This document shows positions 46,474-55,523 of a stretch of 64,000 bases of DNA, piece after piece. This DNA comes from Pectobacterium parmentieri. GTDB taxonomy: Bacteria > Pseudomonadota > Gammaproteobacteria > Enterobacterales > Enterobacteriaceae. The translations under genes and the position numbers were made by a program. Each line of letters begins with the position of its first letter. Within the stretch, counting starts at the first letter, position 1. The notes under the pieces were generated by a model. It did no database searches. It saw only the letters and a program-made list of their open reading frames with translations, and was not told where the DNA came from. The stretch lies in NCBI RefSeq assembly GCF_001742145.1, contig NZ_CP015749.1, forward strand, positions 3,100,001 through 3,164,000. The letters run 5' to 3'.

Positions 46474-47754
46474 TTAATCTTTCTGTGAAGCTTCCAGCGC
46501 TTGCGCCACATCTGCGATGATGTCGTCAATGTGCTCAATACCCACTGAAATTCTAACCAGATCTTCACTCACTCCCGCCTTCGCCAACTCTTCCGCATTC
46601 AATTGCCGATGCGTGGTACTTGCTGGATGGCACGCAAGCGATTTGGCATCACCAATATTGACCAGTCGTAAAATCATCTGCAGTGCATCAATAAAATGAC
46701 CACCCGATGCTTTACCGCCTTTGATGCCAAAGCTGATAATCCCAGATGCTTTACCTGAGGTAATTTTGTCGCAGTTCGCTTTGTATGGGCTATCCGGCAA
46801 CGCACCATAATTCACCCACGTCACCAGCGGATGCTGATTCAGGTAACTAGCCAGCGTCTCCGCATTGCTGCAATGGCGTTCGATACGCAGGCTGAGGGTT
46901 TCCAGCCCCTGCAACAACAAGAACGTGCTATGAGGGGAAAGTGCCGCGCCAGTATTGCGCAGCGGCACCACGCGGCAGCGCCCAATATAGGCCGCCGGAC
47001 CGAAGGCTTCGGTATACACCACACCGTGGTAAGAAGGATCGGGCTCGTTCAGCAACGGGAAACGCGCTTTATTCGCAACCCAGTCAAACTTGCCAGAATC
47101 GATAATCGCACCGCCGATCGTGGTGCCATGACCGCCAATATACTTAGTCAGCGAGTGGACGACGATATCTGCACCGTGCTCAAAAGGCCGGCACAACACG
47201 GGTGTCGCCACGGTGTTATCAACAATAACCGGGACACCGTGGCGGTGCGCAATCTCCGCGATTTTGGCAATATCCACGATATTTCCCGCCGGATTCCCAA
47301 TCGATTCACAGAAAACCGCGCGAGTGCGCTCGTCAATCAGCGATTCCAGCGTCGTAAAATCATCGAAAGAGGCCATCCGTACCTCAACCCCCTGACGCGG
47401 CAATGTGTGAGCAAACAGGTTATAGGTGCCGCCATACAACTGGCTGGTGCTGACGATATTGTCCCCAACCTGCGTGAGTGCCTGAAGCGAATAGCTAATT
47501 GCCGCCATGCCGGACGACAGCACCAGCGCGCCGACCCCGCCTTCAATGGCCGCCAGTCGCTGTTCCAGCACCGCATTTGTCGGGTTCATGATACGGCTAT
47601 AGATATTGCCTGCCACCTTCAGATCAAATAGATCGGCACCGTGTTGCGTGTCGTCAAAGGTGTAAGAGGTTGTCTGATAAATCGGCACAGCGGCAGACTT
47701 CGTTGTCGCTTCAGATTCATAACCATGATGTAGCGCGAGGGATTCCAGTTTCAT
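46474..47754 (-). CDS. O-acetylhomoserine aminocarboxypropyltransferase (MetY type)
   Basis: A 426-residue PLP enzyme that makes homocysteine from O-acetylhomoserine and sulfide. The start at 47754 (MKLESLALHHGYESEATTKS) has AAGG eight bases upstream and matches MetY N-termini; an open extension reaches 47802. The PLP lysine lies in VHSLTKYIGGHGTTIGG. The chain also has PTNAVLEQRLAAIEGGVGALVLSSGMAA and LSVGIEHIDDIIADVAQAL. Confidence 0.93.
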   Translation of the reverse strand: MKLESLALHHGYESEATTKSAAVPIYQTTSYTFDDTQHGADLFDLKVAGNIYSRIMNPTNAVLEQRLAAIEGGVGALVLSSGMAAISYSLQALTQVGDNIVSTSQLYGGTYNLFAHTLPRQGVEVRMASFDDFTTLESLIDERTRAVFCESIGNPAGNIVDIAKIAEIAHRHGVPVIVDNTVATPVLCRPFEHGADIVVHSLTKYIGGHGTTIGGAIIDSGKFDWVANKARFPLLNEPDPSYHGVVYTEAFGPAAYIGRCRVVPLRNTGAALSPHSTFLLLQGLETLSLRIERHCSNAETLASYLNQHPLVTWVNYGALPDSPYKANCDKITSGKASGIISFGIKGGKASGGHFIDALQMILRLVNIGDAKSLACHPASTTHRQLNAEELAKAGVSEDLVRISVGIEHIDDIIADVAQALEASQKD

Positions 47755-48075
47755 CTTACGGACCTTTTGTTGATCGTTGGAGTGAGGAAAATATTGAGAC
47801 AAAATAGCAGACTATAATCGGGAAAAGCACTTGATGATGTAGAAGAAATGGAGATAAGTTAGTAAAAACAAGACTAAATTTCAGCGTTACATTATTACGC
47901 CGGAGCCCCCTCGCAAAACCACACGCTACCGCTGTACCGAACCGGAAAAAGCGATAAACTTTGTGCAGAGGAAAAAATGTGCGCATCGTAACCTATCTAC
48001 TCGTATCGTATTGCACCGTCTGCAAATCACAGCTACTTTTAACGTCATGGATCTCCCCACCCGAAAGCGCAATAA

Positions 48076-49563
48076 ATGACTGATAAAATAAAAAATATCG
48101 CCACCTGCGAATTGCCTGCCAGCATCCAATTCCCCCGCTACGATCGTCGGACGCTAAAGCCGCGTATCGTCCATATCGGTTTTGGCGCTTTTCATCGCGC
48201 TCATCAGGCGCTGCTCACCGATCGCGTTCTGAATAAGATGGGAGGAGACTGGGGGATTTGTGAGGTCGTGTTATTCAGCGACGACACCATGATCAATGCG
48301 TTGCGCCAGCAGGATCACCTGTTTACCGTGCTGGAAAAAGCCGCAACGGGCAATCAACCGATTGTCGTCGGTGCCGTGTGTGAATCGCTACATGCCAGAA
48401 TAGAAGGCATTGATGCCATTATTGAGAAACTTGCCGCACCAGAAACCGCCATCGTCTCCCTGACAATTACCGAAAAAGGCTATTGCATGGACGGTTCGAG
48501 CGGCAAATTAGATCGTACCAATAAACTGATTCAACAGGATCTCGCCGATCCGCGTCGCCCCGCCTCCGTACCAGGATTGCTGGCGGAAGCACTGCGCTTA
48601 CGCCACGAACGCGGGATTGCGCCATTCACCGTTCTTTCCTGCGATAACGTGCCAGAGAATGGTAAAACGGCCAAAGCTGCCGTACTGGAATCTGCAAGAA
48701 TCAACGATCAGAGCCTGATCGAGTGGATCAAGATTAATGTTTCCTTCCCAAATACGATGGTGGACCGCATTGTTCCTGCGGCAACGCCCGAAGCGTTGCA
48801 GGAAATTGCAGACCACCTCGGTGTTACCGATCCCTGTGCAATAGCCTGTGAGCCCTTTATTCAATGGGTGATCGAAGATCATTTCACCGCAGGACGTCCA
48901 GAATGGGAAAAAGCGGGCGTACAGCTAGTACATGATGTCCTGCCGTTTGAAGAAATGAAACTGCGTATGTTGAACGGCAGCCACTCATTTTTAGCCTATC
49001 TTGGCTATCTCGCCGGGTATAATCATGTCAGCGATTGTATGAACGACGAGAACTATCGTCGGGCGGTGTCTCATCTCATGTTATTGGAGCAGGCACCGAC
49101 GCTCAGCGTGGTGGATATCGATCTGAAAGACTACGCTGTCCAGTTGCTTGCTCGTTTTTCCAACCCAGCGCTCAAACATCGGACTTGGCAAATTGCAATG
49201 GACGGTTCACAGAAACTGCCTCAACGCATGTTGGAATCGCTACGTTGGCATGTGCGCAATGGAGGAGACTATCGTGCTCTGGCATTGGGGATCGCGGGTT
49301 GGATGCGCTATGTCAGCGGAAAAGATGATGCGGGCAACTCGATCGAAATTCGCGATCCGTTGGCTGACAAGTTTGAGCTCATCGTTTCGGAAACCTCAGA
49401 TAGTGCCGAGCGGGTCAGTGCGTTTCTCAATATTCGTTCTATTTTCGGCGAAGACCTGCCAGTCAACCACGATGTATTCAATGCTATCGCGCAGGCTTAT
49501 CTGAAGCTGCGCGATCACGGCGCAAAGAACACCGTGGCCGCACTGATACACGACGTTAAATAA
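48076..49563 (+). CDS. uxuB: Fructuronate reductase (D-mannonate oxidoreductase) UxuB
   Basis: A 495-residue member of the long-chain mannitol dehydrogenase family that interconverts D-fructuronate and D-mannonate with NAD. PRIVHIGFGAFHRAHQALLTD holds the dinucleotide-binding glycines. The catalytic LRMLNGSHSFLAYLGYLAG holds the Lys/Asn/His set, followed by RTWQIAMDGSQKLPQRML. It serves galacturonate/glucuronate use next to a pectin-oligomer transporter. YdfI-like enzymes are close relatives, so exact substrate is probable, not certain. It ends eight bases over the convergent neighbour. Confidence 0.85.
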   Translation: MTDKIKNIATCELPASIQFPRYDRRTLKPRIVHIGFGAFHRAHQALLTDRVLNKMGGDWGICEVVLFSDDTMINALRQQDHLFTVLEKAATGNQPIVVGAVCESLHARIEGIDAIIEKLAAPETAIVSLTITEKGYCMDGSSGKLDRTNKLIQQDLADPRRPASVPGLLAEALRLRHERGIAPFTVLSCDNVPENGKTAKAAVLESARINDQSLIEWIKINVSFPNTMVDRIVPAATPEALQEIADHLGVTDPCAIACEPFIQWVIEDHFTAGRPEWEKAGVQLVHDVLPFEEMKLRMLNGSHSFLAYLGYLAGYNHVSDCMNDENYRRAVSHLMLLEQAPTLSVVDIDLKDYAVQLLARFSNPALKHRTWQIAMDGSQKLPQRMLESLRWHVRNGGDYRALALGIAGWMRYVSGKDDAGNSIEIRDPLADKFELIVSETSDSAERVSAFLNIRSIFGEDLPVNHDVFNAIAQAYLKLRDHGAKNTVAALIHDVK

Positions 49564-49930
49564 TAATAAACCCAAGCAACGCAAGGTAAATCGCACTTTG
49601 GATGCCCAGCCCCAGAGTGCGGCTTTTGCCTTTTGTTTCATCCAGCCACGGCAGCGCTGACCAACTCATTCCCCCTCCAATAACCGCGATCGCCAACATC
49701 GCTACGGCTATCAGCCAGACGAGCTTATCCAGTAGCGAGTTGGGAAACAAAATTTGCAATGCGGAAACCACAAGAAACAACGTGCCGCAGCGTAATACCC
49801 CGACCAAGATACCCGCGCGATCTCTCAGCCCACGCGGGGCCGAAGAAGGTAGCCAAGCCTGAAAAGCAAACAACCCAACTACAGCAATAAAAATCACATA
49901 AATAATGGCGTAGACCAGCAAATGACTCAC
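49556..49930 (-). CDS. Small membrane protein of unknown function
   Basis: A 124-residue hydrophobic protein with four predicted membrane helices (about 3-23, 40-60, 68-88 and 103-124). Between the first two lies LPSSAPRGLRDRAG. I do not recognise a family. It overlaps the uxuB 3' end by eight bases on the opposite strand. GGAGTTGTAACG lies before the ATG. Confidence 0.75.
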   Translation of the reverse strand: MSHLLVYAIIYVIFIAVVGLFAFQAWLPSSAPRGLRDRAGILVGVLRCGTLFLVVSALQILFPNSLLDKLVWLIAVAMLAIAVIGGGMSWSALPWLDETKGKSRTLGLGIQSAIYLALLGFIII

Positions 49931-50313
49931 GTTACAACTCCTGATGAGGGAATACGATAAAGCACACGGCTCGGGATGATGACGACATTTTCTCTATAAG
50001 GTCAATGCGTTATTACACACTATGCTATCGATTTGTCGGGCAGGGCTCAATATTTCCTCGTCACCCGTTTGCATACATACCACCTCATCGTAATAAATCT
50101 ACACATTTTGTAAATTTAGAACACAAAAGAAAAATCAAAAAAAAATAAAAAGCAAATTAAAATATCTAATTTCATGATCAACCTGACAGATCGTCATTAA
50201 AAGCACTCGAAAGCGTGATCGTCAGTTTACTTTCTTTTCAATAGAGCAAATTATAAAGAAATGATAGTTCAATTGAACTGAAATATTGTTTCATATTTGT
50301 AATTAGGCTGATC
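49931..50313. other. AT-rich promoter region before the oligogalacturonide transporter
   Basis: No gene. The region is AT-rich. It ends in a KdgR-type operator (separate entry). No other motif stands out. Confidence 0.5.
50277..50297 (+). promoter_or_regulatory. KdgR operator
   Basis: TGAAATATTGTTTCATA (50279-50295) matches the KdgR consensus TGAAACNTTGTTTCAT with one change. It ends about 18 bp before the ATG at 50314. KdgR represses pectin-catabolism genes until KDG accumulates. Confidence 0.8.
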
Positions 50314-51840
50314 ATGAATAAACCAATCTCTTTTAAACACACCTTCTGCTACGGCAGTGCAAACCTGCTTGGCAGTGGCGCGCTCGCTATCAGCGGCGCA
50401 TGGCTGATGTACTTTTACACCACGTTTTGTGGATTAACATTGGTTCAAGCTGCTGCTATTTTCTCCGTTGCCAGCATCATTGATGCTATCAGTAACCCGA
50501 TCATGGGGTACATCAGCGATAACTTCTACAACACCCGTATTGGTCGCCGATTTGGACGCCGACGCTTCTTTATTTTGCTGGGTGCCCCTTTGGTTCTGGT
50601 CTACCCCATGCTGTGGGTTGAAGGCTTTGGCTTCTGGTACTATCTGGCGACATACGTGCTGTTCGAGCTGATTTATACCTCGATCATGGTGCCGTATGAA
50701 ACGCTGGCTACCGAAATGACCTCCGACTTTAAATTGCGCTCTAAGCTGACAGGTTCTAAAGCCATTTTCGGTAAAATCGCCAATTTTCTGGCAGCATTCA
50801 TTCCAGGACAGTTTATTGCCGTCTACGGTAAAGACTCTGCGACCCCCTTCTTCTATACCGGTCTGGTCTATGGTGCCATTATGTGTACGGCGATGATCTC
50901 ACTGTATATGACATCCTGGGAGCGTCCGGTAAACGAAATCGTCCGTGAAAGTACGTCCAGCCTGTGGCAAGCCATGAAAAAGCTGAGCGTAGATATGGCC
51001 TCCACCTTCCGCCTGCGTATTTTCCGCAAGCATCTGGGGATGTACCTGTTTGGCTTCGGCGCTGAATGGCTTTTCGCTTCCGCATTTACCTACTTCATCG
51101 TCTTTGGCCTGAAACAGAATACGGCGTTGGTGTCACACCTCAACAGTTTCAGCTCGGTCATGCAGCTCATTTCTACCGCAGCCTTCATCGGTATTTGCGT
51201 GAAAATGGGCTTTGCACGGCCGTTCCGTCTGGCACTGATGGTGGTGATTGTCAGCGTATTGGCCTATGCCGCGCTCTATTTTGCGAACTGGTCAGAAGAC
51301 ATGACCATCTTCGTCCTGTTTGCCATTACCGCTGTATTTGGCTTGAGCACTGGTGGTATCTACTACATTCCCTGGACGGTTTATACCTTCCTGGCCGATG
51401 TGGATGAAGTCCTGACCGGACGTCGCCGCGAGGGTATTTACGCAGGTGCAATGACGTTTGCTGGCAAAATGGTACGTTCCGTTATTGTCTTCGCAATGGG
51501 CTGGACGCTGAGCCAATTCGGCTTTGTCTCTGGGCAATCTGTACAGCCGGAATCTGCCGTACAGGCGATTGTTGGCGTGTTCTCACTGGGCGTTATCGCT
51601 CTGGCGCTGGTGGCAATTTACTACACGACGCAGATGAAGCTGGATCGTAAGAACCACGGCATTCTGCTAGAAGAGATTGCGCGTATCAAAGCGGGTGGAG
51701 CCATTAGCGATATACCGCCTCATGCTCGTGCTGTTGCGGAAGAGTTGACGGGTTGGGAATATGAGAAGTGCTGGGGTAACAACCCGTTAGGTGTTCAGTC
51801 AGAAGAAACAAAACCACAGGTTGCGACGGCACAGCATTAA
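50314..51840 (+). CDS. togT: Oligogalacturonide transporter TogT-like (GPH family)
   Basis: A 508-residue, 12-TM symporter of the GPH family. The N-terminus KHTFCYGSANLLGSGALAISGAWLMYFYTTFCGL and RRFFILLGAPLVLVYPML recall TogT of Dickeya. TogT imports oligogalacturonides released from pectin, and the KdgR box immediately upstream fits this. A substrate limited to uronate monomers cannot be excluded. Neighbour uxuB acts in the same catabolism. A strong terminator follows. Confidence 0.78.
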   Translation: MNKPISFKHTFCYGSANLLGSGALAISGAWLMYFYTTFCGLTLVQAAAIFSVASIIDAISNPIMGYISDNFYNTRIGRRFGRRRFFILLGAPLVLVYPMLWVEGFGFWYYLATYVLFELIYTSIMVPYETLATEMTSDFKLRSKLTGSKAIFGKIANFLAAFIPGQFIAVYGKDSATPFFYTGLVYGAIMCTAMISLYMTSWERPVNEIVRESTSSLWQAMKKLSVDMASTFRLRIFRKHLGMYLFGFGAEWLFASAFTYFIVFGLKQNTALVSHLNSFSSVMQLISTAAFIGICVKMGFARPFRLALMVVIVSVLAYAALYFANWSEDMTIFVLFAITAVFGLSTGGIYYIPWTVYTFLADVDEVLTGRRREGIYAGAMTFAGKMVRSVIVFAMGWTLSQFGFVSGQSVQPESAVQAIVGVFSLGVIALALVAIYYTTQMKLDRKNHGILLEEIARIKAGGAISDIPPHARAVAEELTGWEYEKCWGNNPLGVQSEETKPQVATAQH

Positions 51841-51916
51841 TTGAAACCCGTCATCGATTGAAAACAGGCGGTCATTAAAAACCGCCATCAGTTAAAAGCC
51901 ATCATCACTTAAAAAC

Positions 51917-51959
51917 AATCAGCCCAATCTTGTATTGGGCTGATTCATTTTGTTTTTTT
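51917..51959 (+). terminator. Rho-independent terminator after togT
   Basis: Perfect 12-bp arms AATCAGCCCAAT / ATTGGGCTGATT, then a T-rich run ending TTTTTTT. Confidence 0.85.
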
Positions 51960-52020
51960 GATTAGCTAAGTAAGCCAGACATCGCAGGCGATCGTGTCAA
52001 TCACCTGCCGAAATGCAGGG

Positions 52021-53031
52021 TTAAATCAGCGCAGCTTCTTTCAATTCACTTTTCAGGTAGGCGTAGTATATCGGGGCGGCAATTACACCAGACAAGCCGA
52101 ATGCCGCTTCAAACACCAGCATCGCCAATAGGATTTCCCACGCGTGTGCTTTGATCCTCGTCCCGACAATTTGTGCATTCAGGAAATACTCAAACTTGTG
52201 AATCAGCATCAAATACACCAGTGCAACCAACGCGATCGGCAACGAAAGGGATAAACCAGACAGAAAAACGATCGAGTTGGAAATCAGGTTACCGATAACC
52301 GGTAGCAAGCCAAAAACAAAGGTGAGCACTACCAGCGTTTTGGCAAACGGTAGATGAACACCAAACAGCGGCAGAGCACCAAGAATAAAAATAGCAGACA
52401 GCACCGTGTTAACCGCAGAAATTTTCACCTGGGCAAAAACAATATTGCGAAACGATGCCGACAGCAGAGAAACCCGACGTAGCAATTCCGCTTTTAGTAA
52501 CGGTTTTTCCGTGTCCTGATCGACGTTATAAAGTGAGACAATCGCCCCAAGAACCATACCAATAAGCATTGTCACAAATCCATGCAGGAAGCTTTTCCCC
52601 ATGTTCTGCAACATCACAATGTGTGCCTGAACCCATTGCAGCAACTCATGCTGAAGCTCTTCGATACTGACAGGCAAATATCCCGGTAAGTAGTGAACAA
52701 TCTGCTGCTGGATATCATTGAGGATATAGCCAATACGCACATTGAACGCAGCGGTATCCTTCATTTCCTGCATCAACAACCCGACCAAGCTGCCGAACAA
52801 TAGGCTTAACAGGCTGACCACCAGCGTGCTGATTACTGCAACCACAATCCAGCGGGCACGTTTACCGCTGATGACCCGCTGAAAATAGGGGGTCAGCAAA
52901 TTGACTATTTCATACACCAAAAAGCCGGCAATAAAGCAGGCCAGCAAGCGTAAAGGCAGCAATATAAACAGGCCACCCATAATAAAGAAAAAGCTCAGCA
53001 GGCGAGCTTGTTTCAGGTTCAGTAACTGCAT
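52021..53031 (-). CDS. AI-2E family transporter (PF01594-like)
   Basis: A 336-residue inner-membrane protein with about seven to eight hydrophobic segments. The family pattern FVFGLLPVIGNLISNSIVFLSGLSLSL and the C-terminal LLAMLVFEAAFGLSGVIAAPIYYAYLKSEL are present. Members export or import autoinducer-2, Na+/Li+ or unknown compounds; this one cannot be assigned more closely. Single gene. Confidence 0.88.
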   Translation of the reverse strand: MQLLNLKQARLLSFFFIMGGLFILLPLRLLACFIAGFLVYEIVNLLTPYFQRVISGKRARWIVVAVISTLVVSLLSLLFGSLVGLLMQEMKDTAAFNVRIGYILNDIQQQIVHYLPGYLPVSIEELQHELLQWVQAHIVMLQNMGKSFLHGFVTMLIGMVLGAIVSLYNVDQDTEKPLLKAELLRRVSLLSASFRNIVFAQVKISAVNTVLSAIFILGALPLFGVHLPFAKTLVVLTFVFGLLPVIGNLISNSIVFLSGLSLSLPIALVALVYLMLIHKFEYFLNAQIVGTRIKAHAWEILLAMLVFEAAFGLSGVIAAPIYYAYLKSELKEAALI

Positions 53032-53160
53032 GATGACATCCCGTATGAAGAGGCAACGCCGAGAATACCCTTTGTGGAGTATGCTACGCCTTTTTCGGCA
53101 TCAACAGATTGATATATATGCGCTAGATTTATGTCTATTCTGCGAGTGATAACCAACCAG

Positions 53161-53288
<128 letters not shown>

Positions 53289-53572
53289 ACAAACGAAGAG
53301 TATTTTTGGTGTTTTATCGGTGAAATACCAGCAGTGTTTTAGCTCGGACGGATATCAATCCACCAGGAAAAACACGTTGTCACCTTCACGGGTAGCGTCT
53401 GTGCCACTGCATCAAGTAAGCGATCGGTCTCTTGTCGCGGAAAAACGCCCGAAATCCGTAGATTCGCAACAGCAGAATCTACATGAAATATCAGTCAATA
53501 AAATACGTATTTCGTCGTGGTATATCCCTGCCAGGCCGACTTTTGTGGCGCAGATCACTCAAGACACCCACC

Positions 53573-53592
53573 TTTCCACTTAGAAGTGGAAA
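53573..53592. promoter_or_regulatory. Palindrome upstream of the DUF4310-4312 operon
   Basis: TTTCCACTT-AG-AAGTGGAAA is a perfect inverted repeat with nine-base arms. A second palindrome, TAACGT-CAA-ACGTTA, lies at 53612-53626. They are 53 to 106 bp before the first gene and are candidates for binding of the operon's PRD-type activator. Confidence 0.55.
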
Positions 53593-53678
53593 ATTACTCG
53601 CTACAAACTCTTAACGTCAAACGTTAGCTTTATACCGAGGCCATTAATGGGGTAAGACGAGTGAATAACGGAGCGGTA

Positions 53679-53999
53679 ATGAACGACGTTGGAGATCGGG
53701 CGGAGCAAACAGCAACCCTTGCCGAGCGTATGCTGGCGCAAATTTACACGTTGCTAAACCACCACGACATCACACCGAACGCAGTACAGCAACAGATGCT
53801 AACTTCTCACGTCCGCGCGATGGCTCACCGGTCCGTGACCGGCGAACCGCTGCCGGATGTGGACGCCAGCCTGTTTGACGAAATTTCGCCAGAGTCGATG
53901 GGTCTTGCCCACGATGTGGTGGAGGAATTTGGCAACCTCCCAGAGGAAGAGGCCTGGCTGCTGTCAGTCCACTTTGAAGTAGCAAAAAATAACCTATAA
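53679..53999 (+). CDS. Small stand-alone PRD-domain protein
   Basis: A 106-residue protein consisting of one PTS-regulation-domain-like unit: it ends ...GNLPEEEAWLLSVHFEVAKNNL, where the LPxxExxLLxxHFE pattern holds the His typical of PRDs, and it has SHVRAMAHRSVTGE earlier. It has no DNA-binding part. The ATG at 53679 has GGAG five bases upstream; GTG at 53661 is an alternative. It is the first gene of the operon, 10 bp before the SFCGS gene. It may sense or accept phosphoryl groups. Confidence 0.8.
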   Translation: MNDVGDRAEQTATLAERMLAQIYTLLNHHDITPNAVQQQMLTSHVRAMAHRSVTGEPLPDVDASLFDEISPESMGLAHDVVEEFGNLPEEEAWLLSVHFEVAKNNL

Positions 54000-54009
54000 G
54001 GAACGGAAG

Positions 54010-54372
54010 ATGGAACAGATTACTGTCGTCATTGGCGATCGTTTAGGTAAAGGCCAGAAAGTGGCAGCAGGTGTTGAAAAAGCAGGAGGCCGCGCGGTTG
54101 TCGTACCCGGCGTCGCAGCGGATATGAAGCTGGGTGATGTGATGAAAGCGGAAAACGCAACCTTCGGTATTTCATTTTGTGGTAGTGGCGGCGCAGGTGC
54201 CATCACTGCGCAGAATAAATACGGCTACAAAGCCAAATACGGCATGCGCTCTGTTGAGGAGGGTGTCACCGCCATCAACGAAGGCTGCAACGTACTAGGA
54301 TTCGGTTTTATGGATAAAGAAGAATTAGGCGAACGTCTGGTACTGGCGTGGCAAAAAAAGTACGGCGTATAA
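54010..54372 (+). CDS. Glycine-rich SFCGS family protein
   Basis: A 120-residue soluble protein whose name-giving motif ISFCGSGGAGAITAQ places a conserved Cys at residue 57 after a beta strand. It begins ITVVIGDRLGKGQKVAAGVEKAGG and has CNVLGFGFMDKEELGERLV. Cys followed by glycines and small residues resembles the phosphocysteine loop of PTS EIIB domains (C-x-x-G-x-x-S/T), although its position in the chain differs. Function unknown; it always seems to travel with DUF4310-4312 genes, here in tight succession. RBS AAGGAACGGAAG. Confidence 0.85.
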   Translation: MEQITVVIGDRLGKGQKVAAGVEKAGGRAVVVPGVAADMKLGDVMKAENATFGISFCGSGGAGAITAQNKYGYKAKYGMRSVEEGVTAINEGCNVLGFGFMDKEELGERLVLAWQKKYGV

Positions 54373-54374
54373 CC

Positions 54375-54671
54375 ATGAAAGAACAATTCACCACCACTGT
54401 CAGGGTTAAAGGAAAAGGTGATGAGAAAGCACGCGCCTTCGCCGATGCACTGAACCATGTTCAAACCGCGGTGATGAAGGCATCACCGCATATTTTACTG
54501 CGTATTGAACCACAGGAAGTGCAGGTTGTTCATGCGCACGAAACGGCGCGTAAAGAGGCGTTTTTGTTCCTCTTTCTGCGTCGAGAAAGACGCACGTACA
54601 GCGTGGAGCTGGACGTTACCGTCAACGTGACCGCCATCAATCTCGATAAAGTGGATTTTGTCACGGCATAA
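54375..54671 (+). CDS. DUF4312 family protein
   Basis: A 98-residue soluble protein. It starts FTTTVRVKGKGDEKARAFADALNHVQ and holds HILLRIEPQEVQVVHAHETARKEAFLFLF, ending in VELDVTVNVTAINLDKVDFVTA. A beta-alpha-beta fold is likely. The gene starts two bases after the SFCGS stop. No catalytic motif is evident; a His or two might matter. Family known only as DUF4312. Confidence 0.85.
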   Translation: MKEQFTTTVRVKGKGDEKARAFADALNHVQTAVMKASPHILLRIEPQEVQVVHAHETARKEAFLFLFLRRERRTYSVELDVTVNVTAINLDKVDFVTA

Positions 54672-54737
54672 CTCAACGCATATCCAGTTTTTCGCCCCGC
54701 AGGGCGGCGGATTGGCAAGATAGAAGAGGGCTGACTG

Positions 54738-55514
54738 ATGTTCTTAATCATACTAATAAAATCGCTCATCATTGGCGGCCTAGTTGGCGTCGGCGTTGGC
54801 GCAGGGGCTGCACGCATGTTTCATGCGCCTACCACTCAGGGGATGGGCGCATTTCGTACACTGGGCGAACTAAACTCTTGTGAAGGGGATCCGGCGTCAC
54901 ATTTCTCCTTTGGGCTGGGCTTCTTTTTTAACGCCTGGGCATCCTCCGTTGCGGCAGGGTCTTTCACTCAGGATGTTGACCACCGCATTATCCCAAACTG
55001 GGGCGCGGCGGCATTGATGGTGAGAAACCGTAATGTTGGCGAAACCCTACACGATCCCAAAAAGATGGCCATTGCTTGCGGTCTGATTGGCATGATCGTG
55101 GTGACTTTCCTTAATTTGACTGCCTCTTCCGTACCCGCAGCACTACAGGTGACCGCCGTTAAAGTGCTGGTTCCCGCAGCCAATCTACTAGTGAACATCG
55201 TGATGCCGGTGATCTTCTGGCTAGCTGCAATTGACGCAGGCAAAAAGTCCGGCTTCTGGGCCACCGTTTTCGGCGGCTCAGCACAACTGATTATGGGTAA
55301 CGCCGTACCGGGATTGGTTCTGGGTATTTTGATTGGTAAAGGTGTGGAAGAGAGCGGCTGGAACCGCGTTACCAAAGTGATGATGACAGCAATTGTTGCG
55401 CTGTTCGTGCTGAGCGCCTTCTTCCGCGGTTTCGATCTGAAAGTGATCGCATCCTTCAACCTGAGCGCGCCAAACTGGCTGGAGCTCATCCACAATTCGC
55501 TCAGCGGTAAATAA
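54738..55514 (+). CDS. DUF4311 family membrane protein
   Basis: A 258-residue integral membrane protein with about six hydrophobic segments: residues 4-26, 55-78, 108-130, 142-165, 180-203 and 214-233. Soluble loops carry DPASHFSFGLGFFFNAWASS and RNRNVGETLHDPKKMAIA. It is glycine-rich and has FGGSAQLIMGNAVPGLVLG. It is likely a channel subunit with DUF4310. No homology to ABC, MFS or known PTS EIIC is apparent by eye. GAGGGCTGACTG precedes the ATG. Confidence 0.85.
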   Translation: MFLIILIKSLIIGGLVGVGVGAGAARMFHAPTTQGMGAFRTLGELNSCEGDPASHFSFGLGFFFNAWASSVAAGSFTQDVDHRIIPNWGAAALMVRNRNVGETLHDPKKMAIACGLIGMIVVTFLNLTASSVPAALQVTAVKVLVPAANLLVNIVMPVIFWLAAIDAGKKSGFWATVFGGSAQLIMGNAVPGLVLGILIGKGVEESGWNRVTKVMMTAIVALFVLSAFFRGFDLKVIASFNLSAPNWLELIHNSLSGK

Positions 55515-55523
55515 GGAAAGACG

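Noticed and set aside
53320..53583. 87-codon frame between the intergenic repeat and the PRD gene
   Set aside because: No ribosome-binding site, no similarity, and it overlaps the operator palindrome.
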